Below, in pieces: positions 57,210 to 64,000 of a stretch of DNA of 64,000 nucleotides. Position numbers and translations under genes: made by a program. This DNA is from Brachionus manjavacas. Lineage: Eukaryota > Rotifera > Eurotatoria > Ploima > Brachionidae. Below the pieces are notes generated by a model. That model searched no databases, had not been told where the DNA came from, and worked only from the letters and a program-made list of their open reading frames with translations. The stretch's first letter is position 1, and every line of letters begins with the position of its first letter. Location of the stretch: positions 992,001 to 1,056,000 of the forward strand of contig JAHQIY010000023.1 of assembly GCA_019054805.1 (NCBI GenBank). The letters are read 5' to 3'.

Positions 57210-58470
57210 CAAATTTTACGTTCTAACAAAATAAAAGTACATTTAATTTTATTAATTTTTAAAAAAGCTTAAAATTGTAAAGTTTTTAAATGTATAGTAA
57301 TAATTAGCTTTTTTTAATTTGTCTACTAGTTACAGTAAAAAACAAATTTAAATTTATTTTTTATTTTTTTAAGAAAAAAAAAACTAAAATAAAACTTATT
57401 TAGTTTAATCATTTTTTATTAAATTTTAGAAATAAAGCAATTTTAATGAATATTTTTTAATTTTTTTTTTCAGATTGATTTCTAAATTTTAATTTTTTAA
57501 ATCAAAAATTTTTGAATAAAACAAAAAAGTTGAAAATTGAAAATGTTTTATATCTATTGAGATGAAGTCGATGATTTAAATTGTATCTGGATTCACCCTT
57601 ATAAAAACTGTATATTTTCTTTATTAAAGCACCTTCATTAAAAAATTATTTATTAGTATGCACAGGAACCAAATTTTCAATTTTTTCTCCCATTTTGAAT
57701 CATTAATTATTTATATTAGATCGAAATTTAGAATTTAAACTGGAAAAAAATTAAATATTCTCATTTCCTAAGAATCAACAGTTTAATGCATTTTAATGAT
57801 TGGTATAAAATTTTCCACACAATAAAAAATTTAGTACAAAATTAGTCATCTATTAAAATAATTTCTTTGAAAATTCATTTGTTCATTTAAAAGTCCATCA
57901 TTACTAAAAAAAATTTTTTTTTATAATCAATGAAATTACATTGCTTTAAACTTCTCTTTTCCTATCTAGTAGAATTTAATTATATTAAAAAGATAAAAAA
58001 TCGATAGATTTAATTTTTTTAGATTTACTAAATTTGGGAGAAACAAGAAATTTAAATATTTTCTATTTTTTAATTTTTGATATTGTAAAAAAAAGAGCAA
58101 GGAATTCAAAATTATTAGAGACAAAATCAAATTGGTAAAATTTTAATTTGCCTCTACAAAAACTTGGTATTCTTATGGAATTTGAACACAAGATCAAATG
58201 GCTAAATAAAAATTGTCAGTTCGTATAAAGAGATTTGCTGAACTTAACAAATATCATTTAAAGAAACTTAAACTCAATTCAAAGTACCAAGTTAATTAAA
58301 TATTTATTTTGATTTAATAATGCAAAACTGCTCTTTTTGTATTAAACAACTTTTTTTAATTGAAAACATTTACTTCAAGAATTATAAATACTTTATCAAG
58401 TCTATGAATGGCAATAAGATTTTTTTGCTCACAATTTGGGGTTTATGCTATTTTGCAATATAATTTAGGA
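57210..58470. other. AT-rich flank between TBC1D24-like gene and satellite array
   Basis: No gene or repeat is recognised. Sequence similarity to the satellite is absent until about 58475. Confidence 0.5.
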
Positions 58471-58474
58471 GACT

Positions 58475-61400
58475 AAAAAGTTCTACATCTAGAGTTTAAA
58501 GGAGTCCAAAAATGAAAAAGGAGGAGAAATTAGGCGACTTCGAAAATGAGCAAAAAACCCACTTTTTTACGTTTTTCAGATAGGTTTTTTGCAATGAATT
58601 TTTCGAATTATGGAAAACCGAAGATACCACTAGATAGATCTTGAAATTTTCTTGACTTTGGCTTTTACAGATCAAAAAAAGGTCAAAGATTCGAAAAGCT
58701 ATGCACATGGGAAACTTGCAAGTGATTACCAGTCACTTAGTTTTCAATTCACTGCAGAATGGTCAATTTTTTAGCTACGATAATGATTAATAGCTCAAAT
58801 TCAAGATCGCAAAAAGTTCTACATGATACAATTTACAGGACTCAAAAAATATAAAAGGACAAGATTTTAGGCGACTTCGAAAATGAGCAAAAAACCCATT
58901 TTTTGACGTTTTTCAGAAAGGCTTTTTTGCAATAAATTTTTCGAATTATGGAAAACCGAAGATACCAATAGATAGATCTTGAAATTTTCTTGACTTTGGC
59001 TTTTACAGATCAAAAAATAGTCAAAGATTCGAAAAGTTATGCACATGGGAAACTTGCAAGTGATTACCAGTCACTTAGTTTTCAATTCACTGCAGAATGG
59101 TCAATTTTTTAGCTACGATAATAATTAATAGCTCAAATTCAAGAGCGCAAAAAGTTCTACATGATACAATTTACAGGACTCAAAAAAAATAAAAGGACAA
59201 GATTTTAGGCGACTTCGAAAATGAGCAAAAAACCCATTTTTTGACGTTTTTCAGATAGGCTTTTTGCAATGAATTTTTCGAATTATGGAAAACCGAAGAT
59301 ACCACTAGATAGATCTTGAAATTTTCTTGACTTTGGCTTTTACAGATCAAAAAAAGGTCAAAGATTCGAAAAGTTATGCACATGGGAAACTTGCAAGTGA
59401 TTACCAGTCACTTAGTTTTCAATTCACTGCAGAATGGTCAATTTTTTAGCTACGATAATGATTAATAGCTCAAATTCAAGAGCGCAAAAAGTTCTACATG
59501 ATACAATTTACAGGACTCAAAAAATATAAAAGGACAAGATTTTAGGCGACTTCGAAAATGAGCAAAAAACCCATTTTTTGACGTTTTTCAGATAGGCTTT
59601 TTGCAATGAATTTTTCGAATTATGGAAAACCGAAGATACCACTAGATAGATCTTGAAATTTTCTTGACTTTGGCTTTTACAGATCAAAAAATAGTCAAAG
59701 ATTCGAAAAGTTATGCACATGGGAAACTTGCAAGTGATTACCAGTCACTTAGTTTTCAATTCACTGCAGAATGGTCAATTTTTTAGCTACGATAATAATT
59801 AATAGCTCAAATTCAAGAGCGCAAAAAGTTCTACATGATACAATTTACAGGACTCAAAAAAGTTAAAAGGACAAGATTTTAGGCGACTTCGAAAATGAGC
59901 AAAAAACCCATTTTTTGACGTTTTTCAGATAGGTTTTTTGCAATGAATTTTTCGAATTATGGAAAACCGAAGATACCACTAGATAGATCTTGAAATTTTC
60001 TTGACTTTGGCTTTTACAGATCAAAAAAAGGTCAAAGATTCGAAAAGTTATGCACATGGGAAACTTGCAAGTGATTACCAGTCACTTAGTTTTCAATTCA
60101 CTGCAGAATGGTCAATTTTTTAGCTACGATAATGATTAATAGCTCAAATTCAAGAGCGCAAAAAGTTCTACATGATACAATTTACAGGACTCAAAAAAGT
60201 TAAAAGGACAAGATTTTAGGCGACTTCGAAAATGAGCAAAAAACCCATTTTTTGACGTTTTTCAGAAAGGCTTTTTTGCAATAAATTTTTCGAATTATGG
60301 AAAACCGAAGATACCACTAGATAGATCTTGAAATTTTCTTGACTTTGGCTTTTACAGATCAAAAAAAGGTCAAAGATTCGAAAAGTTATGCACATGGGAA
60401 ACTTGCAAGTGATTACCAGTCACTTAGTTTTCAATTCACTGCAGAATGGTCAATTTTTTAGCTACGATAATGATTAATAGCTTAAAATTAAGAGCGCAAA
60501 AAGTTCTACATGATACAATTTACAGGACTCAAAAAAGTTAAAAGGACAAGATTTTAGGCGACTTCGAAAATGAGCAAAAAACCCATTTTTTGACGTTTTT
60601 CAGATAGGTTTTTTGCAATGAATTTTTCGAATTATGGAAAACCGAAGATACCACTAGATAGATCTTGAAATTTTCTTGACTTTGGCTTTTACAGATCAAA
60701 AAAAGGTCAAAGATTCGAAAAGTTATGCACATGGGAAACTTGCAAGTGATTACCAGTCACTTAGTTTTCAATTCACTGCAGAATGGTCAATTTTTTAGCT
60801 ACGATAATGATTAATAGCTCAAATTCAAGAGCGCAAAAAGTTCTACATGATACAATTTACAGGACTCAAAAAAGTTAAAAGGACAAGATTTTAGGCGACT
60901 TCGAAAATGAGCAAAAAACCCATTTTTTGACGTTTTTCAGATAGGTTTTTTGCAATGAATTTTTCGAATTATGGAAAACCGAAGATACCACTAGATAGAT
61001 CTTGAAATTTTCTTGACTTTGGCTTTTACAGATCAAAAAAAGGTCAAAGATTCGAAAAGTTATGCACATGGGAAACTTGCAAGTGATTACCAGTCACTTA
61101 GTTTTCAATTCACTGCAGAATGGTCAATTTTTTAGCTACGATAATGATTAATAGCTCAAATTCAAGAGCGCAAAAAGTTCTACATGATACAATTTACAGG
61201 ACTCAAAAAATATAAAAGGACAAGATTTTAGGCGACTTCGAAAATGAGCAAAAAACCCATTTTTTGACGTTTTTCAGATAGGTTTTTTGCAATGAATTTT
61301 TCGAATTATGGAAAACCGAAGATACCACTAGATAGATCTTGAAATTTTCTTGACTTTGGCTTTTACAGATCAAAAAAGGTCAAAGATTCGAAAAGTTATG

Positions 61401-64000
61401 CACATGGGAAACTTGCAAGTGATTACCAGTCACTTAGTTTTCAATTCACTGCAGAATGGTCAATTTTTTAGCTACGATAATGATTAATAGCTCAAATTCA
61501 AGAGCGCAAAAAGTTCTACATGATACAATTTACAGGACTCAAAAAAGTTAAAAGGACAAGATTTTAGGCGACTTCGAAAATGAGCAAAAAACCCATTTTT
61601 TGACGTTTTTCAGATAGGTTTTTTGCAATGAATTTTTCGAATTATGGAAAACCGAAGATACCACTAGATAGATCTTGAAATTTTCTTGACTTTGGCTTTT
61701 ACAGATCAAAAAAAGGTCAAAGATTCGAAAAGTTATGCACATGGGAAACTTGCAAGTGATTACCAGTCACTTAGTTTTCAATTCACTGCAGAATGGTCAA
61801 TTTTTTAGCTACGATAATGATTAATAGCTCAAATTCAAGAGCGCAAAAAGTTCTACATGATACAATTTACAGGACTCAAAAAATATAAAAGGACAAGATT
61901 TTAGGCGACTTCGAAAATGAGCAAAAAACCCATTTTTTGACGTTTTTCAGATAGGTTTTTTGCAATGAATTTTTCGAATTATGGAAAACCGAAGATACCA
62001 CTAGATAGATCTTGAAATTTTCTTGACTTTGGCTTTTACAGATCAAAAAAAGGTCAAAGATTCGAAAAGTTATGCACATGGGAAACTTGCAAGTGATTAC
62101 CAGTCACTTAGTTTTCAATTCACTGCAGAATGGTCAATTTTTTAGCTACGATAATGATTAATAGCTCAAATTCAAGAGCGCAAAAAGTTCTACATGATAC
62201 AATTTACAGGACTCAAAAAAGTTAAAAGGACAAGATTTTAGGCGACTTCGAAAATGAGCAAAAAACCCATTTTTTGACGTTTTTCAGATAGGTTTTTTGC
62301 AATGAATTTTTCGAATTATGGAAAACCGAAGATACCACTAGATAGATCTTGAAATTTTCTTGACTTTGGCTTTTACAGATCAAAAAAAGGTCAAAGATTC
62401 GAAAAGTTATGCACATGGGAAACTTGCAAGTGATTACCAGTCACTTAGTTTTCAATTCACTGCAGAATGGTCAATTTTTTAGCTACGATAATGATTAATA
62501 GCTCAAATTCAAGAGCGCAAAAAGTTCTACATGATACAATTTACAGGACTCAAAAAAGTTAAAAGGACAAGATTTTAGGCGACTTCGAAAATGAGCAAAA
62601 AACCCATTTTTTGACGTTTTTCAGATAGGTTTTTTGCAATGAATTTTTCGAATTATGGAAAACCGAAGATACCACTAGATAGATCTTGAAATTTTCTTGA
62701 CTTTGGCTTTTACAGATCAAAAAAGGTCAAAGATTCGAAAAGTTATGCACATGGGAAACTTGCAAGTGATTACCAGTCACTTAGTTTTCAATTCACTGCA
62801 GAATGGTCAATTTTTTAGCTACGATAATGATTAATAGCTCAAATTCAAGAGCGCAAAAAGTTCTACATGATACAATTTACAGGACTCAAAAAATATAAAA
62901 GGACAAGATTTTAGGCGACTTCGAAAATGAGCAAAAAACCCATTTTTTGACGTTTTTCAGATAGGTTTTTTGCAATGAATTTTTCGAATTATGGAAAACC
63001 GAAGATACCACTAGATAGATCTTGAAATTTTCTTGACTTTGGCTTTTACAGATCAAAAAAGGTCAAAGATTCGAAAAGTTATGCACATGGGAAACTTGCA
63101 AGTGATTACCAGTCACTTAGTTTTCAATTCACTGCAGAATGGTCAATTTTTTAGCTACGATAATGATTAATAGCTCAAATTCAAGAGCGCAAAAAGTTCT
63201 ACATGATACAATTTACAGGACTCAAAAAAGTTAAAAGGACAAGATTTTAGGCGACTTCGAAAATGAGCAAAAAACCCATTTTTTGACGTTTTTCAGATAG
63301 GTTTTTTGCAATGAATTTTTCGAATTATGGAAAACCGAAGATACCACTAGATAGATCTTGAAATTTTCTTGACTTTGGCTTTTACAGATCAAAAAAAGGT
63401 CAAAGATTCGAAAAGTTATGCACATGGGAAACTTGCAAGTGATTACCAGTCACTTAGTTTTCAATTCACTGCAGAATGGTCAATTTTTTAGCTACGATAA
63501 TGATTAATAGCTCAAATTCAAGAGCGCAAAAAGTTCTACATGATACAATTTACAGGACTCAAAAAAGTTAAAAGGACAAGATTTTAGGCGACTTCGAAAA
63601 TGAGCAAAAAACCCATTTTTTGACGTTTTTCAGATAGGTTTTTTGCAATGAATTTTTCGAATTATGGAAAACCGAAGATACCACTAGATAGATCTTGAAA
63701 TTTTCTTGACTTTGGCTTTTACAGATCAAAAAAAGGTCAAAGATTCGAAAAGTTATGCACATGGGAAACTTGCAAGTGATTACCAGTCACTTAGTTTTCA
63801 ATTCACTGCAGAATGGTCAATTTTTTAGCTACGATAATGATTAATAGCTCAAATTCAAGAGCGCAAAAAGTTCTACATGATACAATTTACAGGACTCAAA
63901 AAATATAAAAGGACAAGATTTTAGGCGACTTCGAAAATGAGCAAAAAACCCATTTTTTGACGTTTTTCAGATAGGTTTTTTGCAATGAATTTTTCGAATT
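58475..64000. repeat. Satellite DNA, ~337-bp monomer, at least 16 copies, open at the window end
   Basis: Head-to-tail monomers repeat every 336-338 bp, marked for example by TTATGCACATGGGAAACTTG. The first monomer (58475-58800) is clearly divergent, and from the fourth on the copies are almost identical. Variation is mostly in A-run length and a few diagnostic sites (AAATATAAAAGG against AAAGTTAAAAGG; CAGATAGGTTTTTTGC against CAGAAAGGCTTTTTTGC; ATAATGATTAA against ATAATAATTAA). Each monomer holds a small hairpin AAGTGA-TTACCAG-TCACTT. The monomers contain minus-strand open stretches of 64-70 codons, which are a by-product of the repeat. The monomer is visibly less AT-rich than the flank. Confidence 0.95.

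Noticed and set aside
58496..63762. Repeated minus-strand open frames of 64-70 codons in the satellite
   Set aside because: They recur with the 337-bp period, are lost by single-base changes in A-runs in several monomers and show no codon bias; they are a by-product of the repeat.
58475..64000. CENP-B box-like motif in the satellite
   Set aside because: No 17-bp match to the known CENP-B box core was found.
1..64000. Bacterial features such as operons, CRISPR arrays, ribosome binding sites
   Set aside because: The DNA is eukaryotic: spliced genes, LINEs, satellite; no CRISPR-like short spaced repeats were seen.

Overview
The window looks like nuclear DNA from a small, very AT-rich metazoan. 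Protein-coding genes are interrupted by GT-AG introns, most of them only about 50-60 bp. They encode animal proteins (doublecortin-like kinase, TCTP, UTP4/cirhin, a TBC1D24-type TBC/TLDc protein, an UNC93-like membrane protein). Intergenic and long-intron DNA is extremely AT-rich and littered with decayed non-LTR retrotransposons, foldback elements and DNA transposons. A monogonont rotifer such as Brachionus, or another AT-rich lophotrochozoan, would fit, but this is inference and no species marker was read.

Layout. 1-5 kb holds LINE remnants and one 1.1 kb DNA transposon with almost perfect 89-bp terminal inverted repeats (TIRs). 5.1-6.9 kb carries two tandem, minus-strand, single-exon paralogues for secreted proteins built from repeated ~45-residue modules; each has a TATA box about 45 bp upstream of its ATG. 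7.3-9.5 kb has a degenerate TIR element and broken coding fragments. 10.3-20.3 kb is a doublecortin-like kinase gene on the minus strand (eight exons, about 850 aa), whose long introns host LINE debris. 22.7-23.1 kb is a small two-exon coiled-coil gene. 23.6-32.3 kb is mostly non-coding, with two foldback elements, an antisense LINE and a coding-like fragment. 33.0-38.0 kb is a three-exon polytopic membrane protein gene whose C-terminal third resembles UNC93. 40.4-41.45 kb is TCTP with TATA box and poly(A) signal, and its second intron contains an antisense 60-codon reading frame with its own poly(A) signals. 42.8-47.5 kb is UTP4/cirhin (five exons, one 2.4 kb intron). 48.6-50.5 kb is a Mutator-like element with a 9-bp target duplication. 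52.0-57.1 kb is a TBC1D24-like gene (eight exons). From 58.48 kb to the window end runs a highly homogeneous ~337-bp satellite array of at least 16 copies that continues beyond the window.

How the genes relate. I see no functional cluster: the housekeeping genes (ribosome biogenesis, TCTP, microtubule-linked kinase, vesicle-traffic TBC/TLDc protein) are unrelated neighbours. The one lineage-specific locus is the secreted modular pair at 5-7 kb. Its sequence mosaic indicates exchange between copies, and one copy has two Gly-Lys-Arg sites that resemble prohormone processing/amidation signals. Exon boundaries were derived by hand from reading-frame continuity, splice consensus and remembered family conservation; no database search was possible.
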